From Bacillus pumilus (GTDB lineage Bacteria > Bacillota > Bacilli > Bacillales > Bacillaceae), in NCBI RefSeq assembly GCF_003431975.1, contig NZ_CP027116.1, forward strand, positions 1,550,001-1,614,000: 64,000 nucleotides of DNA. Direction: 5' to 3'. The position numbers were made by a program, and so were the translations under genes. Numbering within the stretch: position 1 is the first letter of the stretch; each line of letters opens with the position of its first letter. Below the pieces are notes generated by a model, which saw nothing but the letters and a program-made list of their open reading frames with translations, did not search any database and was not told the DNA's origin. This document shows, piece after piece, positions 49,245 through 59,276 of the stretch.

Positions 49245-49275
49245 CGGTGAGCAACCTTGTTCACCTGCTTTTTTA
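49243..49275 (+). terminator. Terminator after topA
   Basis: GGTGAGCAA (49246-49254) pairs with TTGTTCACC (49257-49265), extended by AGC with GCT across a bulge, then TTTTTT. The stop codon of topA is at its base. Confidence 0.75.
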
Positions 49276-49314
49276 TGTCATCAAACAGAACTTACGAAAT
49301 AGGAGAGTTGTACA

Positions 49315-50619
49315 ATGAGTCAATTTGTAAATGTGATCGGAGCAGGTTTAGCCGGAAGTGAAGCGGCTTGGCAAATTGCCAAGCGCGGAATTAAAGTCAA
49401 TTTGTATGAAATGAGACCTGTCAAACAAACGCCAGCTCACCACACGGATAAATTTGCAGAGCTTGTATGCAGCAATTCACTGCGTGCGAACGCTTTGACG
49501 AATGCGGTAGGTGTATTAAAGGAAGAAATGCGTCATTTAGATTCAGCCATTATCGCAGCAGCAGATGAAAGCTCAGTCCCTGCTGGCGGAGCGCTAGCGG
49601 TAGATCGTCATGAATTTGCAGCAAACGTCACTGAGCGCGTGAAAAACCACCCGAATGTTACGGTCTTTCAAGAAGAAGTGCAAAGCATTCCAGAAGGTCC
49701 GACAATTATTGCGACAGGCCCGCTTACATCTGAAGCACTTTCAAAAGAATTAAAAACGTTAACAGGTGAAGAGTATCTCTATTTCTATGATGCAGCGGCA
49801 CCAATTCTAGAAAAAGATAGCATTGATATGGATAAGGTGTACTTAAAATCACGCTATGACAAAGGAGAGGCTGCTTATTTAAACTGTCCAATGACAGAAG
49901 AGGAATTTGATCGTTTCTATGAGGCGCTCATTTCTGCAGAGACTGTGCCATTAAAAGAATTCGAAAAAGAAATCTTCTTTGAAGGCTGTATGCCAATTGA
50001 AGTCATGGCGAAAAGAGGAAAGAAAACGATGCTGTTTGGCCCGATGAAGCCAGTAGGACTTGAAGATCCGAAAACAGGAAAAAGACCTTACGCTGTTGTT
50101 CAATTAAGACAGGATGATGCAGCAGGTACTTTATATAATATCGTTGGCTTCCAAACACATTTGAAGTGGGGAGATCAAAAGGAAGTATTTCGCTTGATTC
50201 CAGGTCTTGAAGAAGCAGAGATTGTTCGTTACGGCGTTATGCACCGCAATACTTTTATTAATTCACCAAGTCTTTTAAAACCAACTTATCAGTTTAAAAA
50301 TAGAGACGATCTATTCTTTGCCGGCCAAATGACAGGTGTTGAGGGCTATGTCGAGTCCGCAGCTTCCGGGCTAGTGGCTGGAATTAACGCGGCTCGTTTT
50401 GTCAAAGGAGAAGAGCTTGTGACACTTCCCGAGGAAACAGCGATTGGTAGTATGGCCTATTACATCACATCGACAAATAAGAAGAGCTTCCAGCCGATGA
50501 ATGCGAATTTTGGCTTGCTGAAGGATCTTGGTGTTCGAATTAAAAACAAACAAGAGCGTTATGCAGAGTACGCTAAGCGCGCAATCGAAACTATTCAAAC
50601 TATTTCGAAATCTCTGTAG
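49315..50619 (+). CDS. trmFO: tRNA (uracil-5-)-methyltransferase TrmFO
   Basis: Folate- and FAD-dependent enzyme that makes T54 in tRNAs, used in place of SAM-dependent TrmA. The 434-residue protein (formerly Gid) has the N-terminal FAD motif [52 protein letters not shown] (with Cys), and [18 protein letters not shown] at the second FAD contact. The ribosome site is ATAGGAGAG. It opens the trmFO-xerC-hslVU-codY region. Confidence 0.96.
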   Translation: MSQFVNVIGAGLAGSEAAWQIAKRGIKVNLYEMRPVKQTPAHHTDKFAELVCSNSLRANALTNAVGVLKEEMRHLDSAIIAAADESSVPAGGALAVDRHEFAANVTERVKNHPNVTVFQEEVQSIPEGPTIIATGPLTSEALSKELKTLTGEEYLYFYDAAAPILEKDSIDMDKVYLKSRYDKGEAAYLNCPMTEEEFDRFYEALISAETVPLKEFEKEIFFEGCMPIEVMAKRGKKTMLFGPMKPVGLEDPKTGKRPYAVVQLRQDDAAGTLYNIVGFQTHLKWGDQKEVFRLIPGLEEAEIVRYGVMHRNTFINSPSLLKPTYQFKNRDDLFFAGQMTGVEGYVESAASGLVAGINAARFVKGEELVTLPEETAIGSMAYYITSTNKKSFQPMNANFGLLKDLGVRIKNKQERYAEYAKRAIETIQTISKSL

Positions 50620-50626
50620 TAAAACA

Positions 50627-50656
50627 TTGCACGGAAAGCAAGATATGTGATACCAT
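50627..50656 (+). promoter_or_regulatory. Sigma-A promoter of xerC-hslVU-codY
   Basis: TTGCAC (50627-50632), 18 bp, TACCAT (50651-50656), right after the trmFO stop and 25 bases before the xerC ATG. Confidence 0.55.
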
Positions 50657-50681
50657 TTAAAAGCCTTAAAGAGGTGTAAAA

Positions 50682-51599
50682 ATGACGAATAAACAGCGTC
50701 TTGTCCACTTATTCATTGAATATCTGCAAATTGAAAAAAACTATTCAGCTTTAACGATCTCAGGATATACAGAAGCCATAGAAGAATTTGTCAGATTTAT
50801 GAACATTCAAGGAATAGACGGTTTTGAAGAGGTATCCTATCAAGATACGAGAATTTATTTAACAGAAGCTTATGAAAAAGGCCTGACAAGAAGAACGATT
50901 AGTAAGAAAGTCTCTGCGCTTCGCAGCTTTTATAAATTTCTATTAAGAGAACAGCTTGTGAAAGAAAATCCTTTTTTACTCGTTAGCTTACCAAAGCAGG
51001 ATAAGCGAATTCCTTCATTTTTGTATGAAGAGGAACTAAAAGAGCTTTTTACAGTTTCTGATGTCAGCACACCGCTCGGACAAAGAAATCAGGCAATTTT
51101 AGAACTTCTTTATGCAACAGGTATGAGGGTCAGTGAGTTATGTTCATTAAAAGAATCTGATCTTGATTTATCGATGGATACAGTGCTTGTTCATGGGAAA
51201 GGCAGCAAGCAGAGGTATGTTCCTTTTGGTTCATATGCTCATGAAGCACTCATCACTTATTTAGAGGATGGAAGGCAGAAGCTGAAAGCGAAGGGGAAAG
51301 ATCGTGCTGTTGCCTACGTGTTTTTGAATCAGCGCGGGGCGCCTCTTACAGACAGGGGCGTTCGATTCATTCTTACTGAATTAATGAAAAAGGCGTCTGG
51401 CACATTACATATCCATCCTCACATGTTAAGGCACACCTTTGCTACACACCTCTTAAACGAGGGGGCAGATTTGAGAAGTGTTCAAGAACTTCTCGGTCAC
51501 TCAAATTTATCATCAACACAGGTGTACACGCATGTATCAAAAGATTCTTTAAGAAACACGTACATGTCTCATCACCCAAGGGCTTTTAAACGATCCTAA
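50682..51599 (+). CDS. xerC: Tyrosine recombinase XerC (CodV)
   Basis: Resolves chromosome dimers at dif with a XerD partner. The 305-residue protein has the N-terminal SAM-like core-binding domain (about 1-90) and the catalytic domain with the tyrosine-recombinase set: Arg in [11 protein letters not shown], Lys in the VHGKGSKQR hairpin, [12 protein letters not shown] (His and Arg), [14 protein letters not shown] (His and nucleophile Tyr). The ribosome site is AGAGGTG. First gene of the cod operon; hslV follows 14 bases later. Confidence 0.95.
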   Translation: MTNKQRLVHLFIEYLQIEKNYSALTISGYTEAIEEFVRFMNIQGIDGFEEVSYQDTRIYLTEAYEKGLTRRTISKKVSALRSFYKFLLREQLVKENPFLLVSLPKQDKRIPSFLYEEELKELFTVSDVSTPLGQRNQAILELLYATGMRVSELCSLKESDLDLSMDTVLVHGKGSKQRYVPFGSYAHEALITYLEDGRQKLKAKGKDRAVAYVFLNQRGAPLTDRGVRFILTELMKKASGTLHIHPHMLRHTFATHLLNEGADLRSVQELLGHSNLSSTQVYTHVSKDSLRNTYMSHHPRAFKRS

Positions 51600-51613
51600 A
51601 AGGAGGTTTTTTC

Positions 51614-52159
51614 ATGTCATCATTTCATGCAACAACCATCTTTGCCGTTCAACATAAAGGGAAAAGTGCGATGGCTGGTGACGGTCAAGTCACATTTGGG
51701 CAGGCTGTCGTGATGAAACACACGGCAAAAAAAGTGCGCCGTCTTTTCGGAGGCAAGGTGCTCGCAGGCTTTGCAGGTTCAGTAGCAGATGCATTTACAC
51801 TCTTTGAAAAGTTTGAAACAAAGCTTGAAGAATATGGTGGTAACTTAAAGCGTGCAGCTGTCGAATTAGCGAAGGAATGGCGAAGTGACAAGATGCTCAG
51901 GCAGCTTGAGGCCATGCTGATCGTCATGAACAAAGACAGCATCCTGCTTGTCTCTGGGACAGGAGAGGTCATCGAACCAGATGACGGTATTTTGGCCATT
52001 GGCTCAGGCGGCAATTATGCGCTTAGCGCCGGGAGAGCACTTAAAACACATGCAGGTGATCACCTGACAGCAAGAGAGATCGCTCATGCAGCTCTTGAAA
52101 CTGCCGGGGAAATTTGTGTCTACACGAACGATCAAATCACTTTAGAAGAGCTTGAATAG
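51614..52159 (+). CDS. hslV: HslV/ClpQ (CodW) proteasome-like protease subunit
   Basis: Peptidase of the HslVU (ClpQY) complex. The 181-residue protein starts [16 protein letters not shown]. In most bacteria the mature protein would begin at the TT of TTIFAV with Thr1 as nucleophile. In B. subtilis a five-residue extension is kept and the N-terminal Ser acts instead; this protein has the same MSSFHA extension. [21 protein letters not shown] and [14 protein letters not shown] are conserved. The ribosome site AAAAGGAGGT is strong. hslU follows. Confidence 0.95.
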   Translation: MSSFHATTIFAVQHKGKSAMAGDGQVTFGQAVVMKHTAKKVRRLFGGKVLAGFAGSVADAFTLFEKFETKLEEYGGNLKRAAVELAKEWRSDKMLRQLEAMLIVMNKDSILLVSGTGEVIEPDDGILAIGSGGNYALSAGRALKTHAGDHLTAREIAHAALETAGEICVYTNDQITLEELE

Positions 52160-52175
52160 AAAGGACATGAGACGT

Positions 52176-53576
52176 ATGGAGAAAAAGCCGTTCACCCCAA
52201 GAGAGATAGTTGAAAAGCTTGATCAATACATCATTGGTCAGCTTGATGCGAAAAAAGCAGTGGCGGTGGCTTTAAGAAACCGTTACAGAAGAAGCCTTTT
52301 ACATGATAAGCTAAAGGATGAAGTCGTTCCGAAAAATATTTTAATGATCGGCCCAACAGGTGTGGGGAAAACAGAGATAGCCCGCAGAATTGCCAAAATT
52401 TCTGGTGCGCCTTTTATTAAAGTGGAAGCGACGAAGTTTACTGAAGTTGGTTACGTCGGCCGTGATGTAGAATCGATGGTCAGAGATCTAGTTGAGACAG
52501 CGATCAGAATTGTCAAAGAAGAAAAGATGAAAGACGTCCAAGAAGAAGCGGAAGAACAAGCAAATAAACGTCTTGTTCATTTACTTGTTCCTGGTAAGAA
52601 GAAAAGCCAGTCTATGAAAAATCCATTTGAGATGCTGTTTGGTGGTTCTGATGAAGATGACCGTGATCGAGATCAATCAAATGAAGAAGTTGAACTTGAA
52701 TCGACAAGAAAGCGAATCGCTCATCAACTAGCAATGGGAGAACTTGAAGATCATTATGTCACGATCGAAGTGGAAGAACAGCAGCCGTCTATGTTTGATA
52801 TGCTTCAAGGCTCGGGTATGGAGCAAATGGGCATGAATATGCAGGATGCGCTCGGCAATCTCATGCCTAAAAAGAAAAAACGCAGAAAGTTGACCGTCAG
52901 AGAAGCAAGAAAGGCGTTAACTGCTGAGGAAGCTTCAAAACTGATTGATATGGATGAAGTCAGTCAGGAAGCCGTCTATAAAGCAGAACAGCAAGGGATT
53001 ATTTTTATCGACGAAATCGACAAAATCGCCAAAAGCGGTGGTGCATCTTCTGCAGATGTTTCTCGTGAAGGGGTTCAGCGTGATATTTTACCGATTGTAG
53101 AAGGCTCAACGGTGATGACGAAATATGGGGCAGTGAAAACAGACCACGTGCTTTTTGTAGCAGCAGGTGCATTTCATATGGCGAAACCATCAGATTTGAT
53201 TCCAGAGCTTCAAGGGCGCTTCCCAATACGTGTAGAATTAGATAAATTAAGTATCGAAGACTTTGTGAAGATCTTAACGGAACCAGATAACGCATTATTA
53301 AAGCAATATAAAGCTTTACTTGAAACAGAAGGTATATCTCTTGAATTTTCTGACGATGCTATTCATAAGATTGCCGAAGTGGCTTATCATGTCAATCAGG
53401 AGACAGATAACATCGGTGCAAGAAGGCTTCATACCATACTTGAGAAGCTGCTTGAAGAGCTCTCATTTGAGGCGCCTGATATTACAATGGAGACAGTGAC
53501 CATTACCCCTCAGTATGTAGAAGAGAAGCTAGGAAAGATCGCAAATAACAAAGACTTAAGTCAATTTATACTTTAA
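52176..53576 (+). CDS. hslU: HslU/ClpY (CodX) AAA+ unfoldase
   Basis: ATPase that unfolds substrates for HslV. The 466-residue protein has Walker [10 protein letters not shown] (59-67), the GYVGRD pore motif (in [12 protein letters not shown]), a variable acidic I-domain (about 110-240, with [12 protein letters not shown] and the Met-rich [13 protein letters not shown]), Walker [12 protein letters not shown], sensor GRFPIRVEL, and the conserved tail LSQFIL that docks into HslV. ATG at 52176 after AAAGGACATGAG matches [12 protein letters not shown]; earlier in-frame ATGs overlap hslV and lack a spaced site. Confidence 0.96.
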   Translation: MEKKPFTPREIVEKLDQYIIGQLDAKKAVAVALRNRYRRSLLHDKLKDEVVPKNILMIGPTGVGKTEIARRIAKISGAPFIKVEATKFTEVGYVGRDVESMVRDLVETAIRIVKEEKMKDVQEEAEEQANKRLVHLLVPGKKKSQSMKNPFEMLFGGSDEDDRDRDQSNEEVELESTRKRIAHQLAMGELEDHYVTIEVEEQQPSMFDMLQGSGMEQMGMNMQDALGNLMPKKKKRRKLTVREARKALTAEEASKLIDMDEVSQEAVYKAEQQGIIFIDEIDKIAKSGGASSADVSREGVQRDILPIVEGSTVMTKYGAVKTDHVLFVAAGAFHMAKPSDLIPELQGRFPIRVELDKLSIEDFVKILTEPDNALLKQYKALLETEGISLEFSDDAIHKIAEVAYHVNQETDNIGARRLHTILEKLLEELSFEAPDITMETVTITPQYVEEKLGKIANNKDLSQFIL

Positions 53577-53610
53577 CAAATGAATAAAGTAATCTAGGAG
53601 GATCATTATT

Positions 53611-54390
53611 ATGGCGTTACTACAAAAAACAAGGATTATTAACTCAATGCTGCAAGATGCAGCGGGGAAACCAGTTAATTTCAAAGAAATGGCAGAAACA
53701 TTGAGAGATGTCATTGATTCAAACATTTTCGTGTTAAGTAGAAGAGGGAAACTACTAGGCTACTCGATTAACCAACAGATTGAAAATCCACGTATGAAGA
53801 AAATGCTTGAAGACCGTCAGTTCCCTGAAGAATACACAAAGAGTCTATTCAATGTCCCTGAAACATCTTCAAACCTTGACATTAACAGTGAATATACAGC
53901 TTTTCCGATTGAGAACCGTGACTTATTCGAATCAGGTTTGACAACAATTGTCCCAATTATCGGCGGAGGAGATCGTTTAGGAACGTTAATCTTGTCTCGT
54001 TTGCAAGATACTTTCAAAGACGATGATTTGATTCTTGCTGAATACGGTGCAACAGTTGTTGGAATGGAGATCCTTCGCGAGAAAGCAGAGGAGATCGAAG
54101 AAGAAGCAAGAAGTAAAGCCGTTGTCCAAATGGCGATTAGTTCTCTCTCATATAGTGAGCTTGAAGCCATTGAGCACATCTTCGAAGAACTTGATGGCAA
54201 TGAAGGGCTACTTGTCGCAAGTAAAATTGCTGACCGTGTAGGAATCACTCGTTCAGTGATCGTGAACGCCTTACGTAAGTTAGAAAGTGCAGGCGTCATC
54301 GAATCTCGTTCTCTTGGAATGAAGGGAACATACATCAAAGTGTTAAACAACAAATTTTTAATTGAACTCGAAAATTTAAAATCTCATTAA
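53611..54390 (+). CDS. codY: Global regulator CodY
   Basis: GTP- and branched-chain amino acid-responsive repressor of stationary-phase, nitrogen, competence and motility genes. The 259-residue length equals that of B. subtilis CodY. It has an N-terminal GAF domain (about 1-155) with the isoleucine pocket region ([19 protein letters not shown]), a long linker helix ([20 protein letters not shown]) and a C-terminal winged helix with [20 protein letters not shown]. The ribosome site is TAGGAGGATC. A strong terminator separates it from the fla/che operon. Confidence 0.98.
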   Translation: MALLQKTRIINSMLQDAAGKPVNFKEMAETLRDVIDSNIFVLSRRGKLLGYSINQQIENPRMKKMLEDRQFPEEYTKSLFNVPETSSNLDINSEYTAFPIENRDLFESGLTTIVPIIGGGDRLGTLILSRLQDTFKDDDLILAEYGATVVGMEILREKAEEIEEEARSKAVVQMAISSLSYSELEAIEHIFEELDGNEGLLVASKIADRVGITRSVIVNALRKLESAGVIESRSLGMKGTYIKVLNNKFLIELENLKSH

Positions 54391-54392
54391 TC

Positions 54393-54438
54393 AAAACCCC
54401 TTTTCGGCCAAAATACAAGCTGAAAAGGGTTTTTTTTG
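54393..54438 (+). terminator. Terminator after codY
   Basis: A 13-bp stem (54393-54405 AAAACCCCTTTTC with 54422-54434), extended by GGC with GCT around the loop, then TTTT. Confidence 0.9.
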
Positions 54439-54678
54439 TGTGAAAAATGAGTATTTGTCCGAAAAATGACACTCTTTTTTCCAAGAAACCCCTTACAATT
54501 CTGTAGTTCTTTGAATCTAGGCCTTTATACCTATTCGTAAAATAGATATATATTACGAGTTTTTTTTACATATACATCATAGACTTTAATCCTATTATTT
54601 CTTACAATGAACATATGGTTTTACAAATCTCGACATGATTAAATGGAATGAAATACATATGATTGGAGGTATATGGTT
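54439..54678 (+). promoter_or_regulatory. Upstream regulatory region of the fla/che operon
   Basis: About 240 bp of AT-rich DNA with no gene. It holds a CodY-box-like element (54454-54468), a repeated GAAAAATGA (54443-54451 and 54462-54470) and a possible sigma-A pair TTTATA, 17 bp, TATATA ending near 54554. I could not find a convincing sigma-D element (TAAA, 15 bp, GCCGATAT). Known B. subtilis control by sigma-A, CodY and others suggests this is the main fla/che promoter, but the exact start is not resolved. Confidence 0.5.
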
Positions 54679-55068
54679 TTGGATATATTTTCTGGAACGA
54701 TAAGCAACCTTGAGAATGCCTTGGGCAGAGCGAATGTTAAGCAAAAAGTCATAAGCAACAATATCGCGAATATAGACACACCGAACTACAAGTCGAAAAA
54801 CGTCGCATTCCATGACATGCTAAATGATGCGTCGATCAAATTAGATGCTAAAAAAACATACCAAGGTCACATTGATTTTTCTAAAACAGGGTCTAATTAT
54901 TCAGTTGTTTCAAGCAACCGTACTTCTTATCAAGAAAACGGAAATAATGTCGATATTGATCAAGAGATGAGTGAACTCGCTAAAAACCAAATTCAGTATA
55001 ATGCGTTGGTTGAAAGAATGAGCGGAAAATTCAATTCTCTTAAAACAGTTTTGACAGGAGGTAAGTGA
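54679..55068 (+). CDS. flgB: Flagellar basal-body rod protein FlgB
   Basis: Proximal rod subunit. The 129-residue protein has the conserved rod/hook N-terminal motif VISNNIANIDTPNYK and ends in a helical ELAKNQIQYNALVERM. Two starts compete. ATG at 54673 is only 2 bases from TTGGAGGT; TTG at 54679 is 8 bases from it and gives MDIFSGTI, like B. subtilis MDLFSGTI. I favour the TTG. This is the first gene of the fla/che operon. Its TGA overlaps the flgC ATG. Confidence 0.95.
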   Translation: MDIFSGTISNLENALGRANVKQKVISNNIANIDTPNYKSKNVAFHDMLNDASIKLDAKKTYQGHIDFSKTGSNYSVVSSNRTSYQENGNNVDIDQEMSELAKNQIQYNALVERMSGKFNSLKTVLTGGK

Positions 55069-55520
55069 TGTCGATTTTTTCAGGCGTTAACGCTTCGGCC
55101 TCAGCATTAACTGCACAGAGGCTCAGAATGGACGTTGTATCCTCTAACCTTGCAAATATGGATACAACAAGAGCTAAACAGGTTGATGGCAACTGGGAGC
55201 CTTATAGACGTAAACTCGTCACATTACAGCCGTCAGGTGAATCATTTTCATCTATATTGAACTCAAGTATGAATTCAAGCGGCAAATTAGGAAACGGCGT
55301 CAAAGTAACAAAGATTACAGAAGACGAAACTCCATTCAACCTTCAATATGATCCTACAAATCCCGATGCCAATGAAAATGGATATGTTCAAACACCTAAT
55401 GTTGATCCATTAAAGGAAATGGTTGACCTCATCAGCAGCTCAAGGTCATATGAAGCAAACGTGACCGCACTAAATGCAAATAAAAGCATGCTGATGAAAG
55501 CTTTAGAAATAGGAAAGTAA
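55068..55520 (+). CDS. flgC: Flagellar basal-body rod protein FlgC
   Basis: Proximal rod subunit, 150 residues. It has the N-terminal motif MDVVSSNLANMDTTRAKQ and the C-terminal SRSYEANVTALNANKSMLMKALEIGK typical of FlgC. ATG at 55068 shares the A of the flgB stop (TGATG) and follows CAGGAGGTAAG; an in-frame GTG just upstream is not used. It is translationally coupled to flgB. Confidence 0.96.
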   Translation: MSIFSGVNASASALTAQRLRMDVVSSNLANMDTTRAKQVDGNWEPYRRKLVTLQPSGESFSSILNSSMNSSGKLGNGVKVTKITEDETPFNLQYDPTNPDANENGYVQTPNVDPLKEMVDLISSSRSYEANVTALNANKSMLMKALEIGK

Positions 55521-55531
55521 GGTGAAAAGAA

Positions 55532-55849
55532 TTGGTTAACGCAATATCTCCTTTCCAGCTTCAAACCGCTCAGCAAGCAAGTGAATTGACAAATGCATCG
55601 TCCGTTCAAGCGGCTGCACCTAAAAGTCAAACGAATTTCTCTGACGTGCTGAAGAATTCCATTGAGGCATTAAATCAATCACAGCTGAAATCAGACCAGT
55701 ATACAAATGCTCTTGCACAAGGAAAAGATGTCAATCTAGATGAAGTCATGATTGCCTCACAAAAAGCGAGTGTGACACTCACAGCTGCAACGGAGTTTCG
55801 AAATAAAGCAGTCGAAGCGTACCAAGAGATTATGAGAATGCAGATGTAG
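55532..55849 (+). CDS. fliE: Flagellar hook-basal body protein FliE
   Basis: Links the MS ring to the rod. The 105-residue protein starts MVNAISPFQ and has the family C-terminal half VDLxEVMIAxQKAxVTLxAA-type sequence (here LDEVMIASQKASVTLTAATE) followed by NKAVEAYQEIMRM. Translation begins at TTG 7 bases after AAGGTG. A gap of 49 bases with GAGGTG separates it from fliF. Confidence 0.95.
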   Translation: MVNAISPFQLQTAQQASELTNASSVQAAAPKSQTNFSDVLKNSIEALNQSQLKSDQYTNALAQGKDVNLDEVMIASQKASVTLTAATEFRNKAVEAYQEIMRMQM

Positions 55850-55898
55850 GAGGTGCTGAAGGACAAAAAAAGACTGAATGGAATGACCGGGGGTTAAG

Positions 55899-57491
55899 AT
55901 GAATCGTACTTTAATGCAATTAAGAACAAGAACAGTTGAGTTTTGGCGAAATCGATCAAAATTACAAAAAATACTTATGATTGGCGGCGTTGCTGCCCTA
56001 GCAATCATTATTACGGTTGTTAGCATCTTTGCTTCTTCTGAAAAAATGGTTCCGTTGTTTAGAGATTTGTCTGAGGCTGAAGCTGGGCAAATCAAACAGG
56101 AACTGGATGGCAAAAACGTTAAATCGGAACTTGCGAACAATGGAACAACGATTCTCGTTCCAGAAAAGCAAGCAGATTCCTTAAAAGTAACACTCGCATC
56201 TGAGGGTCTCCCTAAGACAGGGAATATTGATTACTCCTTCTTTGCGAACAATTCCGGCTTCGGTTTAACAGATAATGAATTTGATGTTCTGAAAGTAGAC
56301 GCAACTCAGACAGAACTATCCAATCTGATCAACACAATTGATGGGATTAAAGATTCAAAAGTGATGATTAACCTGCCAAAAGATTCCGTTTTTGTTGGAG
56401 AAGAGCAAAGTAATGCATCAGCATCCATTGTGCTGCAAGTTGAACGTGGCTACACGCTCTCGCCGCAGCAAGTAAAAGGCCTTTATCATCTTATTTCAAA
56501 AAGTGTGCCGAATTTAAAAACAGAAAACATTGTCATTATGGACCAAGATTCTAACTACTACGACTTAAACAGCAGTTCCGATTCCTATGCAAGTGGAATG
56601 GATGCACAGCAGCAGAAAAAAGAGGAAATCGAAAAGAACCTCCAAAGAAAAATTCAGCAGCTGCTCGGAACAATGATGGGTCAAGATAAAGTTGCTGTAT
56701 CAGTCACAACAGACATTGATTTTACTGAAGAGAAAAGAAAAGAAGATCTTGTAGAACCAGTTGATAAAGAAAACATGCAAGGCATCGCGGTCAGCGCTGA
56801 AAAGATTGCTGAAACGTATTCAGGAAATGGTGCAGCAGCTGGTGGCACCGCTGGAACAGGCGACGATGATGTAACAAATTATCAAGGTGCCGATGGAGCG
56901 AACGGAAGCGGAGATTACGAAAAGAGTGAAGATCGTATCAACTATGAAGTCAACCGCATCCACAAAGATATCAAAGAAAGTCCTTATAAAATTAGAGATG
57001 TTGGCATTCAAGCTTTGGTCGAACCACCAACAGCAAACGATGTAAACTCTTTAACGCCTGAAAGGCAAGATGATATCAAAAAGATTCTCTCAACGATCAT
57101 TAGCACTTCAATTGACAAAGAATATACAAATGGTCAAGCGCTCACTGAAGCAGACCTAGATAACAAAATTGTTTTATCTGTATCAAAATTAGACGGTAAA
57201 CAGCAAACTGCAGCAGAAAACCCATCAAACAATATTCCAATCTGGGTTTATATTGTAGGCGGTGTGCTACTACTTGCAATTATCGCTCTCATTATTCTTC
57301 TCGTGCGTAAACGCAGAAAAGAAGAAGAAGAAGAGTTTGAGTTTGATGAACGTACACCAATCCATGTTCCTGATATCGACACTGAACCAGAAACAGAAGA
57401 AATGGTGAGAAAAAATCAGCTTGAAAAAATGGCAAAAGAAAAACCAGAAGACTTTGCTAAATTGCTACGCAGCTGGCTGTCCGAGGATTAG
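55899..57491 (+). CDS. fliF: Flagellar MS-ring protein FliF
   Basis: Forms the membrane ring that nucleates the basal body. The 530-residue protein has a short cytoplasmic N-terminus, a first transmembrane helix (about 26-46), ring-building motif domains (about 50-270), and a flexible acidic Gly/Asn-rich loop (about 305-345, GGTAGTGDD). A second transmembrane helix (about 445-467) is followed by a charged cytoplasmic tail that binds FliG (ending EKPEDFAKLLRSWLSED). The ribosome site is CCGGGGGTTAAG. Confidence 0.97.
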   Translation: MNRTLMQLRTRTVEFWRNRSKLQKILMIGGVAALAIIITVVSIFASSEKMVPLFRDLSEAEAGQIKQELDGKNVKSELANNGTTILVPEKQADSLKVTLASEGLPKTGNIDYSFFANNSGFGLTDNEFDVLKVDATQTELSNLINTIDGIKDSKVMINLPKDSVFVGEEQSNASASIVLQVERGYTLSPQQVKGLYHLISKSVPNLKTENIVIMDQDSNYYDLNSSSDSYASGMDAQQQKKEEIEKNLQRKIQQLLGTMMGQDKVAVSVTTDIDFTEEKRKEDLVEPVDKENMQGIAVSAEKIAETYSGNGAAAGGTAGTGDDDVTNYQGADGANGSGDYEKSEDRINYEVNRIHKDIKESPYKIRDVGIQALVEPPTANDVNSLTPERQDDIKKILSTIISTSIDKEYTNGQALTEADLDNKIVLSVSKLDGKQQTAAENPSNNIPIWVYIVGGVLLLAIIALIILLVRKRRKEEEEEFEFDERTPIHVPDIDTEPETEEMVRKNQLEKMAKEKPEDFAKLLRSWLSED

Positions 57492-57502
57492 GAGGAATAC
57501 AC

Positions 57503-58519
57503 ATGTCGAGAAAAGATCCAAATCGACTAACAGGCAGACAAAAAGCAGCAATCCTAATGATTTCCTTAGGGCTAGACGTGTCAGCATCTGTATACAAACA
57601 TCTGTCTGAAGACGAAATTGAAAAATTAACATTAGAAATTTCCAATGTACGAAGTGTAGATACTGCTAAAAAAGATGAAATCATCGAAGAGTTTCACAGC
57701 ATCGCCATCGCGCAGGACTACATATCACAAGGCGGTCTTATGTATGCAAGACAAGTGCTTGAAAAAGCGCTTGGTGAGGACAAAGCGGATAGCATCTTAA
57801 ACCGATTAACATCCTCACTTCAAGTGAAACCATTTGATTTTGCTCGAAAGGCTGACCCAGAACAAATCTTAAACTTTATCCAGCATGAGCACCCACAAAC
57901 CATCGCGCTCATCCTTTCCTACTTAGATCCAGTACAAGCTGGGCAAATTTTATCTGAGTTAGGCGAGGAAGTACAAACAGAGGTTGCGAGACGTATTGCC
58001 TTAATGGATCGCACATCTCCAGAGATCATCAATGAAGTGGAACGTATTCTTGAACAAAAGCTTTCTTCAACCTTCACACAGGACTACACGCAAACGGGCG
58101 GGGTCGAAGCGGTTGTAGAAGTACTAAATGGTGTAGACCGTGCGACTGAGAAGACCATCTTAGACACACTTGAAATTCAAGATCCTGAGCTTGCTGATGA
58201 AATCAAGAAACGTATGTTTGTCTTTGAAGATATTGTTACTCTTGACAGCAGAGCGATTCAGCGCGTTATCAGAGATGTAGAAAATGATGACTTATTGCTC
58301 GCTCTTAAAGTGGCAAGCGAAGAGGTCAAAGAAATTGTCTTCCGCAACATGTCCCAGCGAATGGTTGAAACATTCAAAGAAGAAATGGAGTTTATGGGAC
58401 CTGTCCGGCTTAGAGATGTCGAAGAAGCACAAACCCGTATTGTCAGCATCGTAAGACGACTCGAGGAAGCTGGAGAAATCGTCATAGCTCGAGGCGGAGG
58501 AGACGATATCATTGTCTAG
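57503..58519 (+). CDS. fliG: Flagellar motor switch protein FliG
   Basis: C-ring protein that transmits torque from the stator. The 338-residue protein has FliG-N, FliG-M with the EHPQ motif (IQHEHPQTIALIL), and FliG-C with LVFDDIVxLD-like sequence (FVFEDIVTLDSRAIQ) and charged torque residues in MSQRMVETFKEEMEFMGPVRLRDVEEAQ. It overlaps fliH by 8 bases. Confidence 0.97.
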   Translation: MSRKDPNRLTGRQKAAILMISLGLDVSASVYKHLSEDEIEKLTLEISNVRSVDTAKKDEIIEEFHSIAIAQDYISQGGLMYARQVLEKALGEDKADSILNRLTSSLQVKPFDFARKADPEQILNFIQHEHPQTIALILSYLDPVQAGQILSELGEEVQTEVARRIALMDRTSPEIINEVERILEQKLSSTFTQDYTQTGGVEAVVEVLNGVDRATEKTILDTLEIQDPELADEIKKRMFVFEDIVTLDSRAIQRVIRDVENDDLLLALKVASEEVKEIVFRNMSQRMVETFKEEMEFMGPVRLRDVEEAQTRIVSIVRRLEEAGEIVIARGGGDDIIV

Positions 58520-59276
58520 GATTATCAAACACGAAACATCTGTTATTCCTGAGCAAGGCCGGCAAACGATTCCTTTGCAGCAAGTGGAGTTCAAAAAAGA
58601 ACATCACGAAGAAGAGCTTGTCAATGAAACAGAAGCATCGCAGCTCGTATTAAGTAACGCTGAAGATCAAGCAAGCCGTATAGTAGAAAAGGCAAATAGT
58701 GAGCTTGAAAGAACAATGGCTGAAATCAATCAGCGCCGCGCTGATTTTGAAGAAGAAAGAATGCAGCTCATTGAAGAAGCGAAACAAACAGGCTATCAAG
58801 AAGGCTTTCAAAAGGGCGAAGCGGATGCGAATAGGCAGTATCAATCGATTCTTGATCAAGCAAATGACATTGTGAGTCTTGCAAAGCAGGACTACGAAGA
58901 AAAAATTGAAAGCTCCGCTGAGAAAATTGTGGAACTCGCTTTTGAACTCGCCAAACGCGTATGGTATTCGGCTGAGGACACGAAAGATCAATTTTTTGCT
59001 CTTGTGAAACAGGTCATTTCAGAAGTGAAAGAATATGACGATATTTCCATCTATGTTGACCCTGAACATTACGATCATGTGATGGATTACAAAGACGAAT
59101 TAATGAGAATCCTGCAAAAGGATACACACCTTGCCATTTACTCGGATGAAAAAGCGCCAAAAGGAACTTGTTACGTAGAAACAAGTTTTGGAAAAGTGGA
59201 AGCGAGTGTTGATACCCAAATGAATCAGTTGAAAGAAAAATTACTAGAAGTCATTGATTCAGGTGATCACAAATGA
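58512..59276 (+). CDS. fliH: Flagellar export apparatus regulator FliH
   Basis: Negative regulator and stator of the FliI ATPase in flagellar type III export. The 254-residue protein has a charged coiled-coil middle (about 50-130, with the repeating GYQEGFQKGEADA that stands for the GxxxG repeats of FliH) and a globular FliI-binding C-terminal domain (about 130-250). Translation begins at TTG inside the end of fliG, 11 bases after GGAGG. The stop overlaps the fliI ATG as ATGA. Confidence 0.92.
   Translation: MSRIIKHETSVIPEQGRQTIPLQQVEFKKEHHEEELVNETEASQLVLSNAEDQASRIVEKANSELERTMAEINQRRADFEEERMQLIEEAKQTGYQEGFQKGEADANRQYQSILDQANDIVSLAKQDYEEKIESSAEKIVELAFELAKRVWYSAEDTKDQFFALVKQVISEVKEYDDISIYVDPEHYDHVMDYKDELMRILQKDTHLAIYSDEKAPKGTCYVETSFGKVEASVDTQMNQLKEKLLEVIDSGDHK

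Noticed and set aside
50682..51599. xerC as a phage-type integrase
   Set aside because: It is in the conserved trmFO-xerC-hslVU-codY context with Xer-type motifs and no adjacent phage genes.
53817..54353. 178-codon antisense frame in codY
   Set aside because: It overlaps the conserved GAF and helix-turn-helix coding region; no ribosome site and no family resemblance.
54439..54672. Sigma-D promoter for the fla/che operon
   Set aside because: I searched the gap for TAAA, 15 bp, GCCGATAT and found no convincing match; not annotated.
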